From Tenacibaculum sp. MAR_2010_89 (GTDB lineage: Bacteria; Bacteroidota; Bacteroidia; Flavobacteriales; Flavobacteriaceae): a stretch of DNA of 64,000 bases. A program made the translations under genes and the position numbers. Of this stretch, positions 17,847 through 25,834 are shown piece by piece (the stretch's first letter is position 1; every line of letters starts with the position of its first letter). The DNA is taken from NCBI RefSeq assembly GCF_900105985.1, contig NZ_FNUB01000005.1, forward strand, positions 1,116,001-1,180,000, written 5' to 3'. The notes under the pieces are model-generated. The model saw only the letters and a program-made list of their open reading frames with translations, was not told where the DNA came from and ran no database searches.

Positions 17847-19805
17847 TTAGTTTAATTTGAGTTTTTCATTTTTAAACATTTCATAAGCAGCTTGATAGTA
17901 TGAAATTGTTTCTTTTAAAAATGTAGAGTCAGTTTTAATAGGTGTAATTTCATTTTTCAATTTATTCCAGTCGTAAAAAACATGACCTCTTTGAGTTTCA
18001 AGTAATAATAATTTACCAGGTTTTAATAATCCTACTTTTCTATGGTTGCCTATTAGTGCTCTTTCATCTTCTGGGTTCATTTTATTAATATCTTTTCCAT
18101 AAAGATTTGAAGTATAGCTCCAGTTTAAATATCCGAATAGGGTTGGAAAGATGTCTATTTGTGATGAAAGCTTATTTATTACAGTTGGCTTATTTTCTTT
18201 CATGTTGAAAATAAAAGCTGGTATGTGATGATTTTCTACATTTATTTCTGTTCTACCAGCACTAAAAGCACAATGATCTGACATGATAACAAAAATTGTG
18301 TTTTTAAACCATGGTTTTGTTTTTGCTTCTGCTAAAAATCGTCTCAAACTTTCATCTAAGTATTTCATAGACCCTCTTATATCTACACCAGGAGGCAAAT
18401 CTATAATATTCTCAGGGTATGTATGTGGTTTGTGATTAGAGCTTGTCATTACAAAATTGAAAAAAGGTTGTTGCTCTTTGTGTTGTTTATCAGCTACCTT
18501 TATAACCTTATTAAAAAGGTCACCGTCACAAATAGCCCAAGCATTTTCAAAAGTTGTTTCTTCATCTTTAATTCTTGTTCTTTTTGTAGGTAAATTCTTT
18601 TTTAAACGATGTAATTTTCTTCTGTCAACAATATCAAATCCATTATAACTAAAATAATCGGTCATATTATCAAAATGGCCATCACCCCCATAGATAAATG
18701 ATCGAGAGTATCCTTTTTGTTTAAATACTTCCCCTATGGTAAAAAGGTTTTCGTTGTTTTCACGTTTTACAATACTTCTTCCTGGTGTAGGTGGAATTGA
18801 TAAACTAATAGCTTCTATACCTCTTATAGTTCGAGTTCCTGTAGCATATAAGTTGTTGAAAAATATTGATTCTCCAACTAAAGAATCTAATGTTGGTGTC
18901 CATACTTTATCGTTACCAAAAGTGGTCATGAATCTAGCGTTCAAGCTTTCTAAACCAATAAATATTATATTTGGTTTTTTTTCTTCTCCTAAATTAATTG
19001 TATGTCTTTTAATGCCTTCATAATTTATAAGACTATCATTTGAGGCTTTTATGTTTTTTCTTAATATGCCGTATACTTCTTTTTTTGAAATAGTGTCGTA
19101 AAATTCTTTATAATTAAGCTCATTACTTTTGTAAGCAGCAAAGAAAGAAAATAGACCAGACTTTGCTAATTCACTTTCATTGATATTGTCAAAAATTTCT
19201 GCATTGGTGTTTTTAACTTTAAAATGGAATAATGAAAAAATTAGAACAGCGAAAAATGCAGGGATTATTTTTTTATTAAAAGAATCATCACTTTCAAATG
19301 TAAGTTTATATGCATTTCTTTTTTTAGCAAATCTTATGCTGATTATTAATATTAAAACAATAACTCCTACTAACAAAGGAATAGGAAATGATTGATGTAT
19401 GTTTTCAACTACTTCATAGGTGTATAATAAATAATCGACAGCAATAAAGTTATATCTTCTTTGATATTCTTGCCAAAAAGGAACTTCGGCTAAAAAAGAA
19501 AATATAAAAACAAATAATAATAATCCGTAGGTGAATTTTGTTATGAGTTTATCAAGTTTACTTCCATGGAACTTCTTAGGTATTATTAATAGATATATAG
19601 TGTAAAGTAGTAATACATATGATAGTACACCAATATCATAAAATATTCCTATAGCCAATATTTTGAATAGATTAATAATAGAAAAATCAATTGTATTTAG
19701 CGTTAAGAAATATAATGAACATCTAATTACGAAAGCAAAAAAAAGTATGGTTAGTACAAATGTTTTAGCTAGCTGAAATCTTTTAGGTAATAGTTTTGTT
19801 AGCAT
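17847..19805 (-). CDS. LTA synthase family sulfatase-fold membrane enzyme
   Basis: The 652-residue protein has five N-terminal membrane helices (up to about residue 185) and a periplasmic alkaline-phosphatase/sulfatase-fold domain (about 275-600). Metal and catalytic motifs are IIFIGLESLNARFM, ATGTRTIRGIEAIS with the probable nucleophilic threonine, and IMSDHCAFSAGRTEI. The family includes lipoteichoic acid synthases and phosphoglycerol or phosphoethanolamine transferases. In a Gram-negative cell it more likely modifies envelope glycans or lipids than makes teichoic acid (inference). It is a single gene. Confidence 0.82.
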   Translation of the reverse strand: MLTKLLPKRFQLAKTFVLTILFFAFVIRCSLYFLTLNTIDFSIINLFKILAIGIFYDIGVLSYVLLLYTIYLLIIPKKFHGSKLDKLITKFTYGLLLFVFIFSFLAEVPFWQEYQRRYNFIAVDYLLYTYEVVENIHQSFPIPLLVGVIVLILIISIRFAKKRNAYKLTFESDDSFNKKIIPAFFAVLIFSLFHFKVKNTNAEIFDNINESELAKSGLFSFFAAYKSNELNYKEFYDTISKKEVYGILRKNIKASNDSLINYEGIKRHTINLGEEKKPNIIFIGLESLNARFMTTFGNDKVWTPTLDSLVGESIFFNNLYATGTRTIRGIEAISLSIPPTPGRSIVKRENNENLFTIGEVFKQKGYSRSFIYGGDGHFDNMTDYFSYNGFDIVDRRKLHRLKKNLPTKRTRIKDEETTFENAWAICDGDLFNKVIKVADKQHKEQQPFFNFVMTSSNHKPHTYPENIIDLPPGVDIRGSMKYLDESLRRFLAEAKTKPWFKNTIFVIMSDHCAFSAGRTEINVENHHIPAFIFNMKENKPTVINKLSSQIDIFPTLFGYLNWSYTSNLYGKDINKMNPEDERALIGNHRKVGLLKPGKLLLLETQRGHVFYDWNKLKNEITPIKTDSTFLKETISYYQAAYEMFKNEKLKLN

Positions 19806-19855
19806 GAAGTTATTAAAATGTAAAGTTGCAAAGAACGAGAATTTTATTAAAACAA

Positions 19856-19886
19856 AAAAAAACTGCCATTAGGCAGTTTTTTATTT
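19856..19886 (-). terminator. terminator after the OmpA-like gene
   Basis: AAAACTGCC / GGCAGTTTT with an ATTA loop and A/T flanks lies 15-45 bases beyond the stop at 19901. Confidence 0.9.
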
Positions 19887-19900
19887 ATATGTTTTGTTTG

Positions 19901-20749
19901 TTATTCAGCTTTTTGCTCTAACAATTCGAAGAATTGGTTTAAACGAGGAAGAATAATAATTTTTGTTCTTCTGTTTTTTGATTTGTTTGCAGCTGAATCA
20001 TTAGTGGTTAAAGGAGCGTAACTACTTCTACCTGCAGCAATTAATCTACTAGGAGCTACGTTGTATTTGTTTTGTAATTGGCGTACAATTGCAGTTGAAC
20101 GTCTAACACTTAAATCCCAGTTATCTTTTAAAACTGAAGAACCTTTTATAGGAGTATCATCAGTATGACCTTCTATCATTACATCCATTTTAGGCTGTGC
20201 ATTAACAACTGTTGCTACTTTTTCTAATACTTTAGAAGCTTTATCTGTTATAGTATAGCTACCGCTTTTAAATAAAAGCTTATCAGAAATTGAAATAAAA
20301 ACTACTGTTTTTTCAACATTCACTTCAATATCTTCATCATCAATTCCTTGCTGTAATTCTTTCTTTAAATGGAAAGCAACAACTAAGTTTAATGAATCTT
20401 TTTTAGAGGCAGCTGCTCTAATTCTATTAATGTATTTGTCTTTTTTGCTTAATTGAGCAAGAGTTTCTTTAATGTTATCATTTGCTCCTTGAGTTAAAAC
20501 AGTTAAATTTCCTACTTGTTTTAGAGTTTCACTTTTGTCTTTACGTAAGTCATTAACAGTGGTTTGTAGGATACTTGATTTTTCTTGAAAACGTTCTTTT
20601 TCAACCAAACACTTTGTTAAATTTGTTTTTACAGCAAGTAATTCTTCTTGTGTTTTTTCATGTTTAGCTTTTAAAGCTTCCATTTCTTTAGTAGAAGCAC
20701 AAGAAGCTATTAATATGGTTAGTACAAATAATAGAAATGCTTTTTTCAT
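19901..20749 (-). CDS. OmpA-family peptidoglycan-binding lipoprotein
   Basis: The 282-residue protein has a lipoprotein signal ending in the lipobox IASC. A long coiled coil follows (about 20-115), then a C-terminal OmpA domain (about 150-265) with the peptidoglycan-binding pattern EGHTDDTPI, NWDLSVRRSTAIVRQL and AAGRSSYAP. It probably ties the outer membrane to the cell wall. Single gene with a candidate -7 element and its own terminator. Confidence 0.9.
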   Translation of the reverse strand: MKKAFLLFVLTILIASCASTKEMEALKAKHEKTQEELLAVKTNLTKCLVEKERFQEKSSILQTTVNDLRKDKSETLKQVGNLTVLTQGANDNIKETLAQLSKKDKYINRIRAAASKKDSLNLVVAFHLKKELQQGIDDEDIEVNVEKTVVFISISDKLLFKSGSYTITDKASKVLEKVATVVNAQPKMDVMIEGHTDDTPIKGSSVLKDNWDLSVRRSTAIVRQLQNKYNVAPSRLIAAGRSSYAPLTTNDSAANKSKNRRTKIIILPRLNQFFELLEQKAE

Positions 20750-20785
20750 CTTAAATTAAATTTACTTTGATTGAATATTATAAAG

Positions 20786-20793
20786 CAAAGTTA
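20786..20793 (-). promoter_or_regulatory. possible -7 element for the OmpA-like gene
   Basis: TAACTTTG on the minus strand matches TAnnTTTG and lies 36 bases before the ATG. The nearest TTG upstream gives a spacer of only 14, so the -33 is poor. Confidence 0.4.
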
Positions 20794-20849
20794 TAAAAAT
20801 GGGAATACAAAAAAGATAATTAACAATCTTTTATGAAGATTGAAACTAT

Positions 20850-20857
20850 TATTTTTG
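20850..20857 (+). promoter_or_regulatory. possible -7 element for apbE
   Basis: TATTTTTG matches TAnnTTTG, 19 bases before the apbE ATG. No clear -33 partner. Confidence 0.35.
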
Positions 20858-20876
20858 TGCTTAAATATTTTAACTG

Positions 20877-21851
20877 ATGCTAAAAAAGAGTTTTTATTTA
20901 AGTACACTAGTGTTATTTGTTCTTTTTGGATGTAGTGAAAAAAAGCAAAAAGAGATTGTTAAGCTCGAAGGAGTTGTTTTTGGAACTACTTATCATATTA
21001 CCTATTTAGATAAGACAAATTACCAAAAATCGATTGATAGTTTATTTAATTTGGTTAATAATTCGTTATCTACCTATATGCCTACTTCTGATATATCGAA
21101 AATAAATAAAGGTGACTCAACGGTAGTGGTAGATGATATGTTTGTAGATGTTTTTGAAAAAGCTAAACGAATTCATAAAGAAACTAATGGGTATTTTGAT
21201 CCTACGATAGGTCGTTTAATTGATGCGTATGGTTTTGGATCGGGAAAAGAGAAAAAGAATTTGAGTTCAGAAGAAATTACAGGACTTATGAAGGGAGTAG
21301 GTTTTGATAAAGTAAAACTAGAGAATAGAAAGGTGTTTAGGGAAACTTCTAATATAGAATTTAATGTGAACGCTTTTGCTAAAGGATATGGTATTGATGT
21401 TATTGGGTGGTTTTTGGAGAGTAAAAAGATTAATAATTATTTAGTAGAAATAGGAGGTGAAATTAGAGCAAGAGGTAAAAAGGAAGGTAAATTATGGAAG
21501 GTAGCTATCGAAAAACCAAATGTTGATGGTACACGATCACTTCAAAAAATAATTGAATTGGATGATGAATCTATGGCTACTTCAGGAAACTACAGAAAAT
21601 ACAAAATGAATGAAGAAGGGGAGAAAATTGTGCACACAGTGAATCCAAAAACTGGTTTAGCGAAAGAAAGTAATTTGTTAAGTGTTTCAGTTCGTTTAAA
21701 AGGAGATTGCGCTGATGTAGATGCTTATGCCACTGCGTTTTTAGCAATGGGTTTAGATAAAACAAAAGAATTTTTGTTAAAGCATCCTGAATTGAAGGTT
21801 GTTTTATTATACAATGATAAGAATAATAAGTTGCAGGAGTTTATAAATTAA
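20877..21851 (+). CDS. apbE: FAD:protein FMN transferase, lipoprotein
   Basis: ApbE attaches FMN to threonine of extracytoplasmic flavoproteins such as NqrB/NqrC. The sequence has 324 residues with a lipobox (LFGC) near residue 19. Motifs are GTTYHITY near the N-terminus, NVNAFAKGYGIDVI, YLVEIGGEIRARGKK and the metal-binding C-terminal region DADAYATAFLAMG-like (reads DVDAYATAFLAMG). No Na+-NQR or RNF genes are in the window, so its target lies elsewhere. It converges with the methyltransferase gene, overlapping by 4 bases. Confidence 0.92.
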   Translation: MLKKSFYLSTLVLFVLFGCSEKKQKEIVKLEGVVFGTTYHITYLDKTNYQKSIDSLFNLVNNSLSTYMPTSDISKINKGDSTVVVDDMFVDVFEKAKRIHKETNGYFDPTIGRLIDAYGFGSGKEKKNLSSEEITGLMKGVGFDKVKLENRKVFRETSNIEFNVNAFAKGYGIDVIGWFLESKKINNYLVEIGGEIRARGKKEGKLWKVAIEKPNVDGTRSLQKIIELDDESMATSGNYRKYKMNEEGEKIVHTVNPKTGLAKESNLLSVSVRLKGDCADVDAYATAFLAMGLDKTKEFLLKHPELKVVLLYNDKNNKLQEFIN

Positions 21852-22618
21852 TTTTTAAAACAGACTGGTAAAATTTCACCTTTCATTAAAGCAAATCGTT
21901 CTAGTTTTTCTGGAGCGATTTTTTTTGTGAAATCAACTTCATCAACTTGAAAACCAATAGATCGAAGTTTGTTAAAATAATCACGACCATATACACGAAC
22001 ATGATCGTATTGACCAAATATTTTAGCCCGTTCTTTTGGGTCGGTAATGGTATCGTCTTCAAAAGTAGTTTCTCTATTTAGATCTTGAGGGATTTGAAAA
22101 ATACCAAAGCCACCAGTTTTCATAACTCTGAAAAGTTCGTTCATGGCTTTTGTGTCATCTTGAATGTGTTCTAAAACGTGGTTACAAAAAATAACATCAA
22201 ATGAATTGTTTTCAAATGGTAAGTTACAGATATCAGCTTTTACATCTGCTATCGGTGATTCTAAATCAGAAGTAATATATTCTAAGTTTTTTTGTTTTCT
22301 AAAAATGTCTAAAAAACACTGTTCTGGGGCAATATGTAATACTCTAAACTTTTTTTTTGAAGAAAAAAAAGTAGATTCATTTTGTAAATACAACCACAAT
22401 AAACGATGTCTTTCTAATGATAAGGTAGAAGGAGATAAAGCATTTTCTCGTTGTACACCATATCCGTAGGGTAAAAATTTTCGAAAAGATTTTCCGTCAA
22501 TAGGATCTGTATAATTATCACCCTTTAACCACCAAGAAATAATGGGTTTTGCCCAGTAACTAGCTTTTATTAAAATAGGTCTAGGTATAGTATTTAAAAT
22601 AGCTTTAAAAAAAGACAC
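21848..22618 (-). CDS. class I SAM-dependent methyltransferase
   Basis: The 256-residue protein has a Rossmann methyltransferase core. VLHIAPEQCFL stands in place of the usual glycine-rich motif I. DICNLPFENNSFDVIFCNHV and LEHIQDDTKAMNELFRVMKTGG are motifs II-III of the Methyltransf_11 type. The substrate is unknown. The first motif is atypical (few glycines), as in glycosyltransferase-associated methyltransferases. It is 5 bases downstream of map on the same strand, so probably co-transcribed. Confidence 0.82.
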   Translation of the reverse strand: MSFFKAILNTIPRPILIKASYWAKPIISWWLKGDNYTDPIDGKSFRKFLPYGYGVQRENALSPSTLSLERHRLLWLYLQNESTFFSSKKKFRVLHIAPEQCFLDIFRKQKNLEYITSDLESPIADVKADICNLPFENNSFDVIFCNHVLEHIQDDTKAMNELFRVMKTGGFGIFQIPQDLNRETTFEDDTITDPKERAKIFGQYDHVRVYGRDYFNKLRSIGFQVDEVDFTKKIAPEKLERFALMKGEILPVCFKN

Positions 22619-22623
22619 TTTTA

Positions 22624-23442
22624 TTATAATATTAAAGGTTTTTGTCTAAACTCATCTTCTTCGTTACTTTCAATTCCTAAAGCATCATATATGTATTTGA
22701 AAGTAGAAAGTAATTCTGGTTTACCATCTACTATAGCTACATCATGCTCAAAATGAGCACTAGGTTTGTCATCTAAAGTAGTAATAGTCCAACCATCATT
22801 ATGTTGACGGATTTTATGAGTACCTAAATTAGTCATTGGTTCAATAGCAACAACCATTCCTTCAATAAATTTTTTCCCTCGTCCTCTACGTCCATAATTT
22901 GGCATTTCAGGGTCTTCGTGCATTTTTTTACCTAAACCATGACCTACAAGTTCTCTAACAACACCGTAACCATGTTTTTCTGTGAAATTTTGTATAGCAA
23001 AACCAACATCTCCAACTCTATTTCCAACTTTTAATTCACGTATGCCAACATATAAGCTTTCTTTAGTTATATCTAGTAATTTTTGAGTTTCTGGAGCAAT
23101 TTCACCTACAGGAAAAGTGTAAGCATGATCTCCATAAAAATCATTTTTTATAGCACCGCAGTCTATTGATATAATATCACCTTCTTGAAGAGGAGTGTTA
23201 TTAGGAATCCCATGTACTACTTGAGAGTTAGGGCTCATACATAGTGTGTTAGGGAAATCATATAAACCTAAAAAACCAGGAATAGCACCTTGCTCACGAA
23301 TAAAATCTTCAGCTAATTTATCCAAATGTAATGTGGTTACACCAGGTTTCACTTCTTTAGCAAGCATACCTAATGTTTTTGAAACAACTAAAGCACTTTC
23401 GCGCATTATTTCTATTTCTTCTCTAGTTTTTGGTTTGATCAT
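22624..23442 (-). CDS. map: type I methionine aminopeptidase
   Basis: The enzyme removes the N-terminal methionine from new proteins. The 272-residue sequence has the pita-bread fold and the dinuclear metal ligands in IDCGAIKNDFYGDHAYTF, VGHGLGKKMHEDPEMPNYG and MVVAIEPM, plus the final E in FEHDVAI. There is no N-terminal extension, so it is type I. A small C-terminal tail (EEDEFRQKPLIL) follows the core. Confidence 0.95.
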   Translation of the reverse strand: MIKPKTREEIEIMRESALVVSKTLGMLAKEVKPGVTTLHLDKLAEDFIREQGAIPGFLGLYDFPNTLCMSPNSQVVHGIPNNTPLQEGDIISIDCGAIKNDFYGDHAYTFPVGEIAPETQKLLDITKESLYVGIRELKVGNRVGDVGFAIQNFTEKHGYGVVRELVGHGLGKKMHEDPEMPNYGRRGRGKKFIEGMVVAIEPMTNLGTHKIRQHNDGWTITTLDDKPSAHFEHDVAIVDGKPELLSTFKYIYDALGIESNEEDEFRQKPLIL

Positions 23443-23461
23443 GTTGAAAAATATTGAAGCG

Positions 23462-23469
23462 CAAATTTA
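23462..23469 (-). promoter_or_regulatory. possible -7 element for map
   Basis: TAAATTTG on the minus strand matches TAnnTTTG, 19 bases before the map ATG and just past the preceding gene. No TTG at the right distance. Confidence 0.35.
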
Positions 23470-23472
23470 CGT

Positions 23473-24003
23473 TTATTTTTGATATGGATGTTTATAAGGT
23501 TGTCCTGATATTATTTTAAAAATATCATCTTCAATCGTTGAGCCATCATGGGCATGTTCTACGAATCGACCAATTTCTTTTCCGTTTTTATAAAAGATAA
23601 AGGTAGGAACACGAATAATGTTAAAACCTTTTTCTAATCCATCTGCTTTTTTTTGACGATTTACAGTGATCATTTCAAGCTTTTTATAATTAAATTTAGC
23701 TTCGTCTAATAATTTGTAAAAATTAGGGATTTCACGTTTACTATCACCACACCATGTTCCCATAAATGCTTTTATTTTAATCCCATTTAAGTTTTTTTCT
23801 AACTTTTGAGCAGTTGCTTTTTCAATTTCATAATAAGAATAGAAATCATTAAACCAATCACTTCCGTAAGGTTCTTGTTGGAAGTCTTTACGAGTTGCTA
23901 TTCCAATTAAATTACCGTCTTTATCTTTAGTCGCTGGTTTTTTAGGGACTGAAGCACATGAACTTATTAATATAAAGGATAAAATAAAAAGTATTTTTTT
24001 CAT
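23473..24003 (-). CDS. thioredoxin-like lipoprotein with single active cysteine
   Basis: The 176-residue protein has a lipoprotein signal (lipobox ISSC, about residue 16) and a thioredoxin fold. The active-site segment is GTWCGDSKREIPNFYKLL, that is WCGDS instead of WCxxC, so only one active cysteine is present. The cis-proline region IRVPTFIFYKNGKEIGRFVE is intact. A monothiol reductase or chaperone-like role in the periplasm is likely (inference). It follows gpmI by 15 bases. Confidence 0.8.
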   Translation of the reverse strand: MKKILFILSFILISSCASVPKKPATKDKDGNLIGIATRKDFQQEPYGSDWFNDFYSYYEIEKATAQKLEKNLNGIKIKAFMGTWCGDSKREIPNFYKLLDEAKFNYKKLEMITVNRQKKADGLEKGFNIIRVPTFIFYKNGKEIGRFVEHAHDGSTIEDDIFKIISGQPYKHPYQK

Positions 24004-24018
24004 AAAAAAGATATGTTT

Positions 24019-25536
24019 TTAGATAAGAGAATGTTGTGTCATTTCTTTAGGTTTATCAATTCCTATTAATTGTAAAATTGTAGGAGCAATATCTCCTAAA
24101 ATTCCATTCTTTATTGATTTTAATTCTTTGTCAATTAAAATCATAGGAACAGGGTTTGTGGTATGAGCAGTATGTGGTGTTCCATCTGGATTAATCATCG
24201 TTTCGCAATTACCATGATCAGCAATTAAAATTGTAGTATAATCATTTTCTAATGCAGTTGTAATTACTTCTTTTACACAACGATCAACGGATTCGCAAGC
24301 CTTAACAGCAGCGTCAAAAATACCAGTGTGACCTACCATATCTCCATTTGCAAAATTCAAACAAACAAAATCTACATCTCCTTTTTTTAATTCTGGAACA
24401 ATAGCATCTTTTATTTCATAAGCACTCATTTCAGGCTTTAAATCATAAGTGGCAACCTTTGGCGATGGGCATAATAATCGTTTTTCTCCTTCAAACTCTT
24501 TTTCTTGCCCACCAGAAAAGAAAAAAGTAACATGCGGATACTTTTCTGTTTCTGCAATTCTAATTTGTTTTTTATTTGCTTTTTCTAAAACTTCACCTAA
24601 AGTGTTTTCTATATTTTTAGAATTGTAAATTACATTTATGTTGGTAAAAGTTTCATCATAGTTTGTCATAGTAACAAAATATAGAGGTAACTTTTTCATG
24701 TTAAGTTCAGGGAAATTGTTTTGACTTAAAGCATTTGTTAGTTGACGACCTCTATCGGTTCTAAAATTGAAGAAAATAATAACATCATCGTCTTTAATAC
24801 TAGTTTTAGGGCTATTATTTTCATCAACCATTATAATTGGTTTTATGAATTCGTCAGTAACTCCATTTTCATAACTAGTAAGAATACTTTTTTCTGCATT
24901 AGAAGATTTTATACCATCTCCATGAGTCAAGGCATTATAAGCTAATTGAATACGTTCCCAACGATTATCACGATCCATTGCATAATAGCGTCCAGTTATA
25001 GAAGCTAATTCACCAGTGGTTTGTTTCATGTGTTCTTGAATGTCATTGATGAAAAACTTACCTGATTTTGGATCGCAATCACGCCCATCAGTAAAAGCAT
25101 GTAAATACACTTTTTTTAAATCATGGTCGTTTGCGGCAGTTAAAAGACCTTTTAAATGATTAATGTGAGAATGTATCCCTCCATTAGAAACTAATCCTAA
25201 AAAATGAACATTTTTATTATTTGTTTTAGCGTATTCAAAAGCTTTTAATAACTCAGGCTCATTCGCTAAAGTTCCTTCTGTTATTGCTTTATTAATTTTA
25301 GCAAGATTTTGATATACGATTCTACCTGCCCCTAAATTCATATGTCCAACTTCTGAATTCCCCATTTGACCTTCAGGTAATCCTACATGTTCTCCATCTG
25401 TCCGTAGTTCGGCATTCGGGTATTGGTCATATAATGAGTTAATAAAAGGAGTTTTGGCATTGTAAATAGCAGATACTTTAGGGTCTTGTGTAATTCCCCA
25501 ACCATCAAGTATCATTAAAATTACTTTCTTGTTCAT
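24019..25536 (-). CDS. gpmI: 2,3-bisphosphoglycerate-independent phosphoglycerate mutase
   Basis: This glycolytic enzyme interconverts 3- and 2-phosphoglycerate using manganese. It has 505 residues. MILDGWG at the N-terminus provides a metal aspartate and GQMGNSEVGHMNLGAG the catalytic serine. HAFTDGRDCDP and the C-terminal ADHGNCETMINPDGTPHTAHT supply further ligands. It is probably in an operon with the downstream thioredoxin-like lipoprotein. Confidence 0.96.
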   Translation of the reverse strand: MNKKVILMILDGWGITQDPKVSAIYNAKTPFINSLYDQYPNAELRTDGEHVGLPEGQMGNSEVGHMNLGAGRIVYQNLAKINKAITEGTLANEPELLKAFEYAKTNNKNVHFLGLVSNGGIHSHINHLKGLLTAANDHDLKKVYLHAFTDGRDCDPKSGKFFINDIQEHMKQTTGELASITGRYYAMDRDNRWERIQLAYNALTHGDGIKSSNAEKSILTSYENGVTDEFIKPIIMVDENNSPKTSIKDDDVIIFFNFRTDRGRQLTNALSQNNFPELNMKKLPLYFVTMTNYDETFTNINVIYNSKNIENTLGEVLEKANKKQIRIAETEKYPHVTFFFSGGQEKEFEGEKRLLCPSPKVATYDLKPEMSAYEIKDAIVPELKKGDVDFVCLNFANGDMVGHTGIFDAAVKACESVDRCVKEVITTALENDYTTILIADHGNCETMINPDGTPHTAHTTNPVPMILIDKELKSIKNGILGDIAPTILQLIGIDKPKEMTQHSLI

Positions 25537-25834
25537 TATTTTAAGAATTGAATGGTAAATGTAAGAAAGAAATTAGTATTTGTATAAATGAATGAGATGA
25601 ATTAATGGATTTGAAAATAGATTTTTACTGCATCAACAGGAAAAATTTATATAAATAATAAAAGTGGTACTGTAAAATAGTTATTTTTATAAATTATTAA
25701 TCGTTGTGAAAAGAATTTTGACTATTACATAAAAACATAAGAAGACTACTTATGTGATAAAAATTGTTTCTTATTTATTCTTATTAGAAGGCAATAGATT
25801 AAAAAATGTATATAAAATTAATGATTTCAAATAA
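25537..25834. other. intergenic region before the SMEK-NACHT gene
   Basis: 298 bases between the divergent gpmI and SMEK-NACHT genes. No reading frame of note, no tRNA, no att-like direct repeat and no good TTG/TAnnTTTG promoter was found. The promoter of the defence-like gene must lie here, but I could not place it. Confidence 0.4.
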
